A stretch of DNA of 64,000 bases, from contig NC_045432.1 of NCBI RefSeq assembly GCF_902635505.1, forward strand, positions 71,245,823 through 71,309,822, written 5' to 3'. The notes beneath the pieces were generated by a model. It saw only the letters and a program-made list of their open reading frames with translations, did not search any database and had not been told where the DNA came from. Every line of letters starts with the position of its first letter. Position 1 is the first letter of the stretch. This DNA is from Sarcophilus harrisii. Lineage: Eukaryota; Chordata; Mammalia; Dasyuromorphia; Dasyuridae. Positions 45,713-55,999 of the stretch are shown in pieces. Position numbers and translations under genes: made by a program.

Positions 45713-47449
45713 AAGGCAAGCAGCCTATAAAATGGAAACACACCAGGAATACCGATGTCCTCCCCTGTGCTGCTTTTTGAAATAATAATAGCAATGCTAG
45801 CAATCATAATAAGATAAGTAAATTAAAGATTAAATAATGAAAAAGATGAGGCAAAAGTATTCTTACTAACAAGACAGTTTTGCTTAGAAAATACCAAGGA
45901 CTCATCAACCAAAGTGAGAAAAGAGTTGTGAGCCACAAAATAAATTCACAAAAATCAACAGTTTATAAATAATAATTAACATGATAATGTCAATCAAAAC
46001 ATCTACAAAAATGTACAAAATATTTAGGAGTCACTTTACCCAAGTCAATTTATATTTTAATGCTTTACCAATCAAACTGCCAACAAGATAGTCTATGGTA
46101 TTAAAATTATAACAAACTTCACTGGGAGGAGGAGAAACAGTTCTAGAATATCAAGGGAATAAAGAAAAAATAGAAATGAAGGGAAAATGGCACATCAAGA
46201 TCTCAAATTATATTATAAAGTAGCCTTCATCAAAACCATTTGGTACTGGTTTAAAAAAAAAAAGTAGATCACTAGAACAAAGAAGAATTAGAAACAATTG
46301 AACTGGATAACCCAGTGTTTGATAAATCATCAAACATAATTTGCAGTGAAATCATTTTTAGATCATACCTTCTAGGAAAACTGGAAAGTAGTCTGGCATA
46401 ACATGTTTAGACCAACCTCTTATGGACATATGACCTGAATATAAAGCGCATATCATTAAAAAATTGGAGGTAAAGCTTATCATATACCTTTCACAACTAC
46501 AGGTAGGGGATAAATTCTTAACCAAATAAGGGATATATACATAGACAACTAACAAATATTTCAAACCAAAAATCATTCCCCAATGAAGAAGTGGTTAAAG
46601 AATATGAACAAACAGTTCTCAAAAGGAGAATTGCAGGCTATTAATGATTACATGGATGAATGAGCCAAATCCCTAAAAATAAAAGATAGGCAAATCAGAC
46701 GCATGCTTCCTGTTTCACCTCCCACCCAGCAAAATTGTAGCCAAAATGACAAAAGAAGAGAACAGTTGATGTTGGAGGGGCTGAAGGAAGGCAATATTTT
46801 TGGAGTTTTGAATTAGGACAACTGTTCTGGAAAACAAATAAAGTGGCAGGAGATAGTGGCCAGGACCCTATAGATTCCACTCCAAAAAAAGACAGGCCCA
46901 TAGCAACCAAAGTATTTTTGGCAGCACTTGCTGAAGTAGCACACAACCAAAAAGCAAATAAATTCCATTGATTATGGAATGGAATAACATTCGGCTATGA
47001 AAAACAAGGAACATGATGAATTTGGAGACTCGGGCTAACTTGCATGAGCTGATCAGAAGTGAAAGCCAACAGAGCTAGGGAAAAATGTGTACAATGACTA
47101 TAACTATGTAGATGGAAAAGAACAACTGTTAAAACATCCACAATTAATGCTGTAAAATTATAAAGAAGAAACTTAAGCTCCAAAAATGAGAGACGAGAAG
47201 ATACCTCCCCCTGCTGCTTTATAAAGGGAGGCATCCATGGATATGGAACACTGCAGATTTTGGCAGACTCGGAGGATGTCTTGCTCACTTTGGCTGATTT
47301 CCCCCTCTTTTTTCTCTTTTAAGATCTCTTTCAAAAATGCATTGTTCTAAGTGCTAGCTCTCTGGGTGGGGAGAGATGGAGGGATACAAGATGAAAGCTA
47401 AGTGCTATAAAAACAAAAGATATCTAAAAAATTATTTTCAAAAATGCAA

Positions 47450-47860
47450 ACAGAAACACTTCTGAGAATTAATGGTATTCAGCAAATTGGCAAAAGGGTA
47501 GAAAAGTTGGCAATAATGAACAATGGACAGGTCCTTTGGTTCCATCCGGCTGGTGAAGCTAAGAACTGGCCCAACCATTCTGGAGAACAATTTGGAATTA
47601 GGTTAATAAAAAAGTGACTGAAATGTCCATATCTTTTTGCCCAGAGATTATCCTGTTAGGCATATACTCTATTGAGACCCAACGCAGAAATAAATGTCTC
47701 CTATACACCCAAATTTTCATAGCAGCAGGTTTTGTGGTGACTAACAACTGGAAACAAGATAGGGGTACTCAATAGGAGAATAACTAAACAAACTGTGGTC
47801 CGTGAATGTAACTGTATAATTGTTACTTCACTGTAAATAAGGAATATTAAGAAGAGGTTT
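47450..47860 (+). mobile_element. Old L1 ORF2 C-terminal fragment
   Basis: CCCAACCATTCTGGAGAACA, TTTGGAATTAGG, TTTTCATAGCAGCAGGTTTT and ACAACTGGAAACAAGATAGG follow the L1 ORF2 3' order. Confidence 0.7.
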
Positions 47861-48589
47861 TTTAGCATTCAGTGCAGCGAAGCAAATAGACTCAGTAAAA
47901 GAATTCATACAGTGACTTCAAACATAGACATGACAAAAAGAATTGGCCAAACTTTACCTGAAAGGAGAGCTGAGGAGATGCATCTTCTTGCCTTCTTTGC
48001 AGAGGTGAGGGGCTAAGGCTGCGAAATACGTATTGTTCAGTCAGAGGTGGTTTATACATCTGTGGGTTTGGCTGAACCCCTTGGCAACCCATCCCACCCA
48101 TCTTTAAATCTTGTTTTAATGGATGATTCACTACCTGAGGTGAGGGCTAGGGGAGTAAGAGAAAGCACACATTCAGAAATGAAGGCAATGTAAAAAGATA
48201 GCTCCTGGGAGAAACAAATCTAAACACTTAACAGAAATTATAGCTCAGCCTAAGTTTTAGCATCAATAGAGGCATATGCTCTAATAGGGTAGAGTCTTAG
48301 ACTAAAACGCAAGAGACCTTCATTTCGGGCACAATGCTATTAACTCTGTAACTTGGTGATGCCATGTTTTTGCCCTCCCCATGCTGGCATTGCCACCTTC
48401 CAGTTATGGATGCGAATAACCTGCCTCAGTAGATAGAGTGGGAGAGTTACCTGCTGGAAAGTGTCCCCAAATTCCACATGCTGTTCAGATACCTCTCTCC
48501 TAGTGCGGTTGAGATCTCTTGTTCCCATATGGCTTAATGTCTGAATCCTGACCATAGGAAATCTGGCCCTTCCTTCTACCATTTGAATT
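47861..48589. other. Unassigned stretch with a probable MIR (plus)
   Basis: 48255-48360 resembles MIR plus (GGGTAGAGTCTTAGACTAAA, AACTCTGTAACTTGG). The rest is unassigned. Confidence 0.4.
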
Positions 48590-49000
48590 CAGTTACTACT
48601 TTATTCCTTTTCTCTCCTGTTTTCTTTCTTCAATGCATCCTCCAATGCCTTTCCATGGCATCCTGTGACCTCATGCTCTCAGTAAAGGACCTAATTTTTT
48701 ACAGTACCAGGGAGATGTAGGGCATTTACCAAGTACTCCATTTCCCCCCTTTTATCCATTTCATATTCCTTGACATCAGTATTTACTATTTCCTCCACCT
48801 CTTTCTCCCAAGAGGAGAGGCTGCCTTCTTCCCAACAAGGCCAATCATTTTACATGTAACCTTCATCACATCCATTCCCTTCTCAAATGTTTCTCTAATC
48901 CATCATTCACTTCCCCCCGTAATCCTCCCATCTTCATTCTCTCCTTATTTACTGGCTAATTTGCCCATCTTCTATGCCCTTAATTGTTTTTAAGGACAAA
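48590..49000 (+). mobile_element. L2 upstream part (plus), diverged
   Basis: A pyrimidine-rich stretch with CATCACATCCATTCCCTTCT and CATTCTCTCCTTATTTACTG resembles the part of L2 that precedes the 3' tail. No tail is present. Confidence 0.4.
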
Positions 49001-49039
49001 AGAAAAAATAAGTAGCAACGAACAAAAAACAAATTGCAA

Positions 49040-49926
49040 GACAACTTTCAAGAAATACTTTATTTAAACTTTGAAGAGATATCGACTCAATAGTAAATTA
49101 GCAAAGCATTTCTTTCTTTTTGAAAGTATCTTTCTTACATCAAACGACTTTCAGTTTCAAAATCAAAACAAAATCCCAGATCATATAGATGTTCACAGTA
49201 CTTACATTTATCTAAACAACTTGCACATATGTTCAGTTCTAAGATGTTAACTGAATTTCTGGGACAAACATATTGCTTTTCTTTTTTAAATCAAAGACAT
49301 TAGAGTTAATGCAGAATCCTAAAGATAATGTAGTAGTCACTAAGTTTTTCTTAAATCTTCACTTTAAATGCTGTTATTTCTAGCACAGTAAGCAGGCACA
49401 GTCTTTCATATGCTTAAAACTGAAATCTTTGGTTGCTACCCTGTCGGCTGGCTTGCACATTGAAGTCAACGATTTTAAGAATGTTTACATTTACAACTTT
49501 GAAACATCAAGGAGGGTAAATACCCTAAGAGTGCACATTTCTGAGCATTTACAATTATAACAACTGTAGTTGAAAACTTTATGCTATACTTCTGAAACAA
49601 GATCTCAAAACAGTACAGTTCAAAATAAAAAATATCAAAAAATTGTCATATGCACAATTTTCCACCATCTGTACGTCAAACATTTAGTTTACTTTTCACT
49701 AGAAAAAAAAATGCAATAGAAAACTAGAACCATGTTTCACTATCTTGATATTAACATTTATAGTTATTGTAATATTAACAATTAACAATGGCTAGTACTC
49801 ATCACTAATGCTGACCAGTCAATTTTTGTGGAATTTAAGTAAATTTTTAACAAATAAATGGTTGCTCACAACTGTTTGGCCAGTATATCTATCGACTAAG
49901 TGCTCTGGATGTGGAGAATCACTCAT
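49040..49926 (-). other. 3' UTR-like region of the CSNK1A1-like retrogene
   Basis: About 0.9 kb immediately downstream of the stop codon. It is AT-rich, free of recognised repeats, and ends in AATAAA on the minus strand (49059-49064), followed 20-40 bases later by a T/G-rich stretch (TTGCAATTTGTTTTTTGTTC). This is the arrangement of a working polyadenylation site. No oligo-A tract follows it. Whether it matches the parental CSNK1A1 3' UTR needs an alignment. Confidence 0.55.
49059..49064 (-). terminator. Polyadenylation signal AATAAA
   Basis: AATAAA on the minus strand (CAAAGTTTAAATAAAGTATT), with a T/G-rich downstream element, 0.86 kb past the CK1-alpha-like stop codon. Confidence 0.55.
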
Positions 49927-51093
49927 TTAGCTCTGGGCCATCTTCTTCATCTCTTGCTGCCTGGCAGATCTTCTGGTCACTCTTCTTGGTCTGGTATTTT
50001 TGGGTGCTGGAGGAGGAGGTGGCTGTGTCTTCTGACCCTGATCAGAAGAAGAGGCTGCCTGCTCCTGCTCTGCTTTCTGCTTTAACAGTGTCCAATCAAA
50101 CATGAAGTCGTACTTGTAGTCAAGGCTTCTGAACAGGATACGGAATAGCTGCCTGAGGTACAAGTAATCGGGTGCTTCTTCAAAGCGAAGGCCACGGCAA
50201 TAATTAAGATACATGGCAAATTCTGACGGAAAACCCTGACACAGAACATCAACGGGGATGGACATCTTCTTCTCAATGATTTTCTCATACTTTTGCTTTT
50301 TGGTTGCAGCCTTTATCCCCTGCCAGGGCAGGATGCTCTTGTTGAAATACATCAGGACGTAACCAAGGGACTCCACGTCATCCCGACGGCTCTGCTCAAT
50401 GCCAAGGTGCGCATTGATGCTGGCATACCGGGCAGTGCCAGTGAAATTCTTATCTTCCCTGTAGGGTATATGTTGCTTGGTTCTGTTATCTCGGTACCGT
50501 TTGGCCAAACCAAAATCAATGAGATATAACTGGTTTAACCCTGAAAAAGATGGGTCCTGAGACCTATTAGCAACTGCTGCCCCACCTCTTTTTCTCTTTC
50601 CCCCTGAATAACCGCCCCTAGTATTACGAGGACGCGCAATACCCATCAAGAAATTATCTGGTTTAATATCTCTGTGGATAAAGCTCTTGGTGTGCACATA
50701 TTCGATTCTGGTAATCATCTGGTCGGCCAACATCAGCACGGTTTTCAAAGTGAACTTCCGGGAACAGAAATTGAAGAGGTCTTCAAGACTGGGCCCAAGC
50801 AGATCCATGACAAGGATATTATATTCTTTCTCCTGACCATACCAACGGGTTCGGGGAATGCCCATCCCACCTTGCAGAAGCTTATACAGTCGGCTCTCAT
50901 ACAGCAGTTGGGGGTGCCTGGCCTTCTGAGATTCCAGCTTCACGGCCAATTCTTCATTATTGGTGATATTGATGGCCAGATAGATGTCGCCAAAGGACCC
51001 CGCCCCGATTTTCCGGATCAGCTTATACTTCCCTCCCACAATGAATTCAGAGCTAAGGATATTACTACTGCTGCTGCTGCTGCTACTAGCCAT
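49927..51093 (-). CDS. CSNK1A1-like: Intact casein kinase I alpha-like retrogene
   Basis: An uninterrupted 388-codon frame encodes a CK1-family serine/threonine kinase. CK1-alpha phosphorylates, among others, beta-catenin at Ser45 in the Wnt destruction complex. Visible landmarks are the glycine loop [10 protein letters not shown] (29-38), the ATP lysine in AVKLE (K52), HRDIKPDN (140-147), DFG (193-195), the CK1-specific [13 protein letters not shown] (219-231) and [10 protein letters not shown] (237-245). Residues about 159-188, ending GLNQ, match the optional long exon of CK1-alpha including a GKRKR nuclear-localisation-type motif, so the source was a spliced long-isoform mRNA. CK1-alpha isoforms are 325-365 residues. 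This one has a Ser-rich start (SSSSSSSS), and after the shared KQKAxQ/ASSS region it has its own PPPPPAP and basic [13 protein letters not shown] tail. The ATG aligns with the parental MASSS start. Many conservative substitutions with no stop or frameshift imply selection. The gene is intronless and the surroundings are repeats. Expression is not shown by sequence. Confidence 0.93.
   Translation of the reverse strand: MASSSSSSSSNILSSEFIVGGKYKLIRKIGAGSFGDIYLAINITNNEELAVKLESQKARHPQLLYESRLYKLLQGGMGIPRTRWYGQEKEYNILVMDLLGPSLEDLFNFCSRKFTLKTVLMLADQMITRIEYVHTKSFIHRDIKPDNFLMGIARPRNTRGGYSGGKRKRGGAAVANRSQDPSFSGLNQLYLIDFGLAKRYRDNRTKQHIPYREDKNFTGTARYASINAHLGIEQSRRDDVESLGYVLMYFNKSILPWQGIKAATKKQKYEKIIEKKMSIPVDVLCQGFPSEFAMYLNYCRGLRFEEAPDYLYLRQLFRILFRSLDYKYDFMFDWTLLKQKAEQEQAASSSDQGQKTQPPPPPAPKNTRPRRVTRRSARQQEMKKMAQS
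50530..50619 (-). other. Region equivalent to the CK1-alpha long (L) exon
   Basis: Encodes about 30 residues between the catalytic loop and DFG: a divergent glycine-rich first half, GKRKR, then [11 protein letters not shown]. In CK1-alpha the L insert is 28 residues with PVGKRKR and the same [11 protein letters not shown] end. Here the segment is about two residues longer and its N-terminal half is the least conserved part of the kinase domain. Confidence 0.8.
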
Positions 51094-51185
51094 TCTGCGA
51101 GCCTGTGGCGAGGGGGAACCTCGGAGCTACTGAATAGGAGACGGAACAGGGCAAGACTCACGCACTAGGCCTGAGTTTACACAAA

Positions 51186-51238
51186 CCAATGACCGACAGG
51201 GGCACTGAGTATAAAACAGGAGTCAAGATAATACCAAT
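51186..51238 (-). promoter_or_regulatory. Possible promoter elements of the retrogene
   Basis: CCAAT on the plus strand (ATTGG on the gene strand) at 51186-51190 and 51234-51238, 93-145 bp upstream of the ATG. The TATAAAA at 51210 reads in the opposite direction to the gene, so it is not a usable TATA box for it. Speculative. Confidence 0.3.
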
Positions 51239-51328
51239 GAGACCTGAAAACACCAATGCTTCCTGACAATTCTAACGAGTCCCGCCAACACCAGTGAGAC
51301 TCGATAACACCAGTAAGTCCCGAGACCC
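51234..51328. repeat. 19-bp tandem repeat, 5 units, with CCAAT-like cores
   Basis: The units begin at 51234, 51253, 51272, 51291 and 51310, exactly 19 bp apart. They start CCAATGAGACC, CCAATGCTTCC, CTAACGAGTCC, CCAGTGAGACT and CCAGTAAGTCC. The array sits 141-235 bp upstream of the kinase start codon. Two units keep a perfect CCAAT box. Confidence 0.8.
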
Positions 51329-51473
51329 CTGGATACCCGATGCGACGGCCAACAGCAAGCTCTGGCTGCTCTCTGCTGCAGATCAGGGATGGTTCAAGGT
51401 CCCAAGGCTTCCACGACTTTGACCACGTTGCCAATTCAAAGCGAGAGCCCCAGCTGCAAGATAGATAGAGAAT

Positions 51474-51490
51474 AGTAGGTGGCGCTGTAG
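51474..51490 (+). promoter_or_regulatory. CTCF-like motif
   Basis: AGTAGGTGGCGCTGTAG fits the CTCF core (C/A-C/G-x-AGGTGGCGCT-like). It lies about 380-400 bp upstream of the kinase ATG. Motif only; occupancy is unknown. Confidence 0.45.
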
Positions 51491-51689
51491 TAACACTTCC
51501 TCCCACCAACAGCTCCCACTGAATATATAAAAATCATTCCACCGGCTCTACTGGCTTCCTACAGAAATTTCAAAACCCGTCCCCCAGACTATAATCCTCA
51601 CTAACTATTAGCCTTTATATCCCCTTCTTTTCATGGCTACATTCCTTGAAAAATCTGTCTGATGCCTCTGATTTCCTCTCCTCTCCCTA

Positions 51690-52400
51690 ACTCTACAATC
51701 TGGCTTCTGTCTTCATTTATAAAATTCAATTTTATTTTCAATTTACATTTCTCCCCTTCCCTTCCCTTCCCAATTTCCCCACCCAATGAGAAGGCAGAAA
51801 ATAATATGAAACCCATACAAATATATATATGGTTATGCAAAACAAAATCCCTCAGTAGCCCTGTAGAAAGAAAAAAAAAAACCAAGAAAAAGAAAATGTG
51901 TTTCAGTCTGTACTAGGAGTCCATCATTTCTCTCTCTGGAGGTGCTTTTAATATGTATCATCATGAGTTCTTTGGAAATGTCATCGATCATTGTACTGAT
52001 CAGTTATTAAGTCTTTCACAGTTGGTTATCTTTGCTGTTCCTGTATAAATTGTTCTCCTGATTCTACTCCCTTCACTCTGCATTAGTTCTTACAAGTCTT
52101 CCCAGGCTTTTCAAAAAACATTCCCTTCATCATTTCTCACCCTACGATAGGAGTCCTATCACAATCATAATAGCCCAACTTGGCCACCAGTCCCCAAATG
52201 ATGACCGTCACCTCAGTTGCCAATTCTTTGCTTCTGCACAAAGAGCTAGTATAAATATTTTGGCACATATGGGTCCTTATTAAGCTTTTTCTTTGATCCC
52301 TTTGGGGTATAGACCTAGTAGTGGTATCGCTGACTTCCAAATAGTTTTCCAGAACAGTCAGCACCATCAACCATATTATTAGTGTTCCTATCTACCCACT
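51690..52400 (-). mobile_element. L1 3' part (minus)
   Basis: Antisense L1: TTGTTCTCCTGATTCTACTC, CACTCTGCATTAGTTCTTAC, GATGACCGTCACCTCAGTTG, CCTTTGGGGTATAGACCTAG, preceded by the 3' UTR complement with its pyrimidine tracts. Diverged and non-coding. Confidence 0.75.
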
Positions 52401-52842
52401 GAGTGTTCCTATCTCTCCTAACTGCCTGTTTTTGTTAATATCGGATAAACAAACATTGTAATCCTTGCCCTACAGAATATAAACACCTAATCTAAATTTG
52501 AGCTCAACTTAATTGAATGTTTTTTACATATGTAGTCACAGACAAGGGGCAGGAAGAATGGGACGGGACTGTGCATGGCATTAGGTAAGTGGACACAATA
52601 GTTTTATTGAGTATCTGAAACCCTAAATGGTTTGAAATGCATGTCTGACAATTTCCACCTATTGATGGATAGTGACTGATGAACTTCCTTATTCTCTGCA
52701 GCCCAGAAGGACTGGGTATGTTAGGCTTGTTTGAATCACAAAGATGAGAAAGCTTCTAATTCTCTGAAAACTTCCTGAGGAGGAAGGTCTTAGTAATTCT
52801 CAGGACTTAGCATCTAGATGGTTGCTAATCAAAGCTGGAAAT
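52401..52842. other. Unassigned stretch
   Basis: No gene or repeat recognised. Confidence 0.35.
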
Positions 52843-53045
52843 GGGTTATGAATAATAATAACAATAATAATAACTAATGTTTATACACAGTATTTTCAAC
52901 AGCCCTGAGGGATAGGCAACGATAGGTATTATTCCCATGTTACAGAAGATAGTTAAGGCTCAGAAAGAAGAAATTAACTGCCTAGCGTCACAGAGATAGT
53001 GAGTGTTAAAATTAGGATTTGAACCCAGTTCGTCCTGATGGCCGG
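52843..53045 (-). mobile_element. MIR (minus)
   Basis: AATAATAATAACTAATGTTT, TTATTCCCATGTTACAGAAG, GTCACAGAGATAGTGAGTG, GATTTGAACCCAGTTCGTCC. Confidence 0.8.
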
Positions 53046-53969
53046 TTCATCATTTTATATACTATGTCACACACAGAAGCTTGAGCTCTCTCTGATGGCA
53101 CTTAAAAATATTCTGAAGGCTCACTCCCTCATTCCCCTCTGTACCATGGGTCCTAACCGTAGTCTCATCTGTACAGGTTTTTTAGGACCTGATGATCTGA
53201 ATCAGCAGAGGTCAGAAGCTTCTGCAATCTTTTCTCTAACTCAGGCTTTAGCCTCAAACTATCCTCTTTTGGCTCTAGGGTCACTGAAATGAATACACCC
53301 ACACATATTACATATGTGCTGATATACACAGTCCCAGGTTCTGTGAGATTAGCATATCTAAACACACAAAACTCATGCACGCATTCACACGCATGTACAT
53401 GCACACATAGGGACAACAGGAAGTCATCAGATCCTGGCTGGAATTTCATGTAGGAACACTTTAGAGACTTGCTTCACATGCAAATTTTCTAGTAATCTGG
53501 CTATTTCACTGATAGCATTCTGAAGCACTCCCTTCTAGATCTTCCTTTGACTTAGGAAAAAACCTCACTCTACATCTGACTGTATCACTAGGAAATAGAG
53601 AAACTACTCTCACAATCAATAAATTTGAGTAACACACACAATATTTCATCGTGTCAGATTTAAACTTGAACACAAAGTGGGTGAGAATGAGCCTGAGGGG
53701 GCAACAGGGCAGAATTCAGACCTGGTATACATCTAAAAAAGGAATGTACCTTTCCATATGCTTATGTTTACCTAAACCAAAGGAAGCTCAGTTTTTTGAA
53801 TATACCACTTGAAGTCCATGTTTTGAGATGTATATGGAGGAGTGATATAAGGGGTAATTCTAAGTTTGTAGCTGACATTCAGTTAAAAGTATTTCCTTCT
53901 CTGCCTTCATGCAGTTTACACACTAACGTAGCAATCAAACGTTTCCAGTACAGCCATGTAAATGCCAGA
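53046..53969. other. Unassigned stretch
   Basis: No supported gene. CA/TGCA-rich sequence at 53290-53415 accounts for the low-complexity frames here. Confidence 0.35.
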
Positions 53970-54570
53970 TCATTTGAAGAGGACAAAAGTATTAATAGGG
54001 GTCAGATGGAGAGAGGTAGAAAGGAAATCCAGGAAGTCTTCGCAGAGGCTCTGTGGCCTAGGCTGAAATTTGAAGGAAGATAAGATTTTGAGTTTGGACA
54101 AATTCAAGGAAGAAGAACATGGAATGCCAAGTTTGGAATACAGAAGTAAAATGTGCATAGAAGAAAGAGCTCAAGGGCAGTAATAAGAGGAATTATGAAC
54201 AACAATAATAGGAAATGTTGCTTAGATAGCACCGGTTATGCACAGGGCACTGTGCTAAATGTTTTACAAATATTCTCTTGTTGGATCCCTATGACACTTC
54301 TAAGAGACAGACACTATTGTTATCTCCATTTTACAGATGAAGAAACTGAAGAAAATATAGACTGACATGCCCACATCATACAGGAAATAAGTGTCTGAGG
54401 CTGGATTTGAACAAGGCTCCTGAGTCCAATGTTCTAACCATTATGTCACTTAGAAAGGAAGGGGGCAGCCAGACTGTGGGAACCTTAAATGTGAACTGGA
54501 GAAGTTAGATGTAATATGGGGCCAGGGAAGATTGTGAGCAAAGAAGAGACATAATAGCATGAATAATAAG
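53970..54570 (-). mobile_element. L2 (minus) interrupted by MIR (minus)
   Basis: L2 antisense pieces at 53970-54180 (AAATTTGAAGGAAGATAAGA; GAAGAACATGGAATGCCAAG) and 54455-54570 (GGGGGCAGCCAGACTGTGGG) flank an MIR at 54200-54453 (GCACAGGGCACTGTGCTAAA, CATTTTACAGATGAAGAAAC, GCTGGATTTGAACAAGGC). Confidence 0.65.
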
Positions 54571-54820
54571 TGTTGCTCTTCACTTGTTTTTCAGTCATAT
54601 ACAACTTTTTGTGATCCCATTTGGGATTTTCTTGGCAAAGATATTGGGAGTGATTTATCATTTTCTTCTCCAACTCATTTGATAGATGAGAAGAGTGAGG
54701 CAAACAGGATTAAATGACTTGTCCAGGGTCACAAAGCCAGTAAGTGTCTGGAGCCAGATTCAAATTCACGAAGAGAAATGTTACTGACCCAACACTCTAT
54801 CCACTGTGCCAGCTAGCTGC
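54571..54820 (-). mobile_element. MAR1-like SINE (minus)
   Basis: TTTTGTGATCCCATTTGGGA, TTTTCTTGGCAAAGATATTG, GACTTGTCCAGGGTCACAAA, ACTCTATCCACTGTGCCAGC. This is the full order of the marsupial MAR1 family, with a tRNA-like head at the right. Confidence 0.85.
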
Positions 54821-54889
54821 AGTAACAATAAAAGTGATTTTACTTTTTAAAAAAACACTTTAAATTGTATTTTATTTCATGAAGTTGTT

Positions 54890-55015
54890 GGGAAGATCAA
54901 ATCATTGACTCTAGCCATAAATACCTCAATTATAGAGATGGAAAAACTAAGGATCAGCGAGGCAAATTACGTATCTTAGTAGTCACCACATGATTAACTC
55001 CAAATTCAATACCTC
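54890..55015 (-). mobile_element. MIR fragment (minus), diverged
   Basis: CAATTATAGAGATGGAAAAA, CTAAGGATCAGCGAGGCAAA, then a degenerate TAGTCACCACATG box. Confidence 0.45.
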
Positions 55016-55639
55016 CTTTTATGTTTGTGTCTTCAGATTTTGGCTGATGTGTAGGATATAGGTGAGAAAATGTAAAGTCTGGAAGCATGAAGGCTAATTA
55101 AGAATACTATTACAATTGATCTGGCAGTTAGCTCCCAGAGATATACTCAAGCAAGAAACTAAAAACTGCACTAGACTGAATGAATAATGTTCAAGCAATC
55201 CAAGGAGAACTTACAGTACCTTCAGTACTATATACTATACCTTACAGTATAGTTACAAAAGAACTATACAAAAAGTCAGAAGTCAGAAGTCTAAGGGCAA
55301 TAACAAATACCCAAACTAGCACATGTCCCCAAAATGCTATCATCCTATAATGATTTGTGGTGGGCCGGAGCACATTTCTATAATGTGGAGAGAGTGACTA
55401 CAGAGCATTCTCCCAAGAAAGCACCATTCAGAGCCAAAAACCAGTGGTTTGAACCCCAAATATCCAGGGAAGACTAAACTTGGGAGATGGAGGTCAGCTC
55501 AAGAACCGTGTGACTCAGGTCAAGACCAAGCACACACAACTCAAAAGTACAGCCACAAAAAGGGCCTAGGTCTAGTATAAAGTTACAATTCAGAAAGGAA
55601 GGCTGAAGTATGAGGAATCAAAGGATACGCCAGCCCAAA
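55016..55639. other. Unassigned stretch
   Basis: No gene. It may be the 5' region of an old LINE, given the L1-like sequence that follows, but no diagnostic block was seen. A small imperfect inverted repeat around CAGTACTATATACTATACC lies near 55220. Confidence 0.3.
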
Positions 55640-55960
55640 GCCGTTCTACAAGGATCAAAGGATATGAACAAGTCGTTTCCAAAAGAATAATTGAAAACTA
55701 TCAACTACACCAAAGAATGATCCTAAATGACTAATAAGAGAAATACAAATAAAAATAACCTTTGGGTTTCAGCTCACACTCAAAAAATTTCCAGAAACAA
55801 AAGATGGGAATATTAAGTGTTGGAGAGATCATGGGAAGACAGGCTTGAAGTAAACACACAGTTAGCAATCCTAACAGTCAATGTGAATGGGAGGAACTCA
55901 CTAGTAGGGAAAATTTTGAATTAGGAAAACACTTAACAGATAAAATCACTTATCCATTGG
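55640..55960 (+). mobile_element. Old L1 fragments (plus), rearranged
   Basis: AAGGATATGAACAAGTCGTT and TGTTGGAGAGATCATGGGAA come from the ORF2 C-terminal region. The following AGTCAATGTGAATGGGAGGA resembles the start of ORF2, so two pieces are joined out of order. Confidence 0.5.
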
Positions 55961-55999
55961 TTGATTCAGAAAAACACACAAAGACATGGATTTATGAAG

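Larger units (their letters stand above)
40600..47440 (+). mobile_element. Old L1 (plus), interrupted by four later elements
   Basis: Pieces in order are the region before ORF2 (about 40600-40950), ORF2 endonuclease (41335-42100 and 42356-42920), RT (44579-45060), the later ORF2 part (45740-47000) and the 3' UTR (47000-47440). The endonuclease piece translates in segments to GTRDNKSISISKFYA and FIKEELNKSQKDI. The 3' end carries GATTTTGGCAGACTCGG and a GCTCTCTGGGTGGGGAGAGA box, shared with the fragment at 57120. The four interrupting elements are L2 (40950), MIR (42101), a younger L1 fragment (42936) and L2 (45150). Frames are heavily broken. Confidence 0.65.

Noticed and set aside
46895-46960. 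Possible U6-like sequence ('ggcagcac' and nearby AGCACAC)
   Set aside because: Only a few bases match and the stretch fits the old L1 ORF2 sequence.
50674-51168. 164-codon plus-strand frame
   Set aside because: It is antisense to the CK1-alpha-like coding sequence. The product has no recognisable domain, and antisense frames are expected opposite a conserved coding region.
51208-51218. TATA box for the kinase retrogene
   Set aside because: The TATAAAA reads on the plus strand, opposite to the gene, so it does not fit as its TATA box.
51177-51509. 110-codon minus-strand frame upstream of the kinase
   Set aside because: It spans the 19-bp repeat array and the CTCF-like site. Its residues show the repeat (SHWCWRD/SHWYYLD-type) and no protein family.
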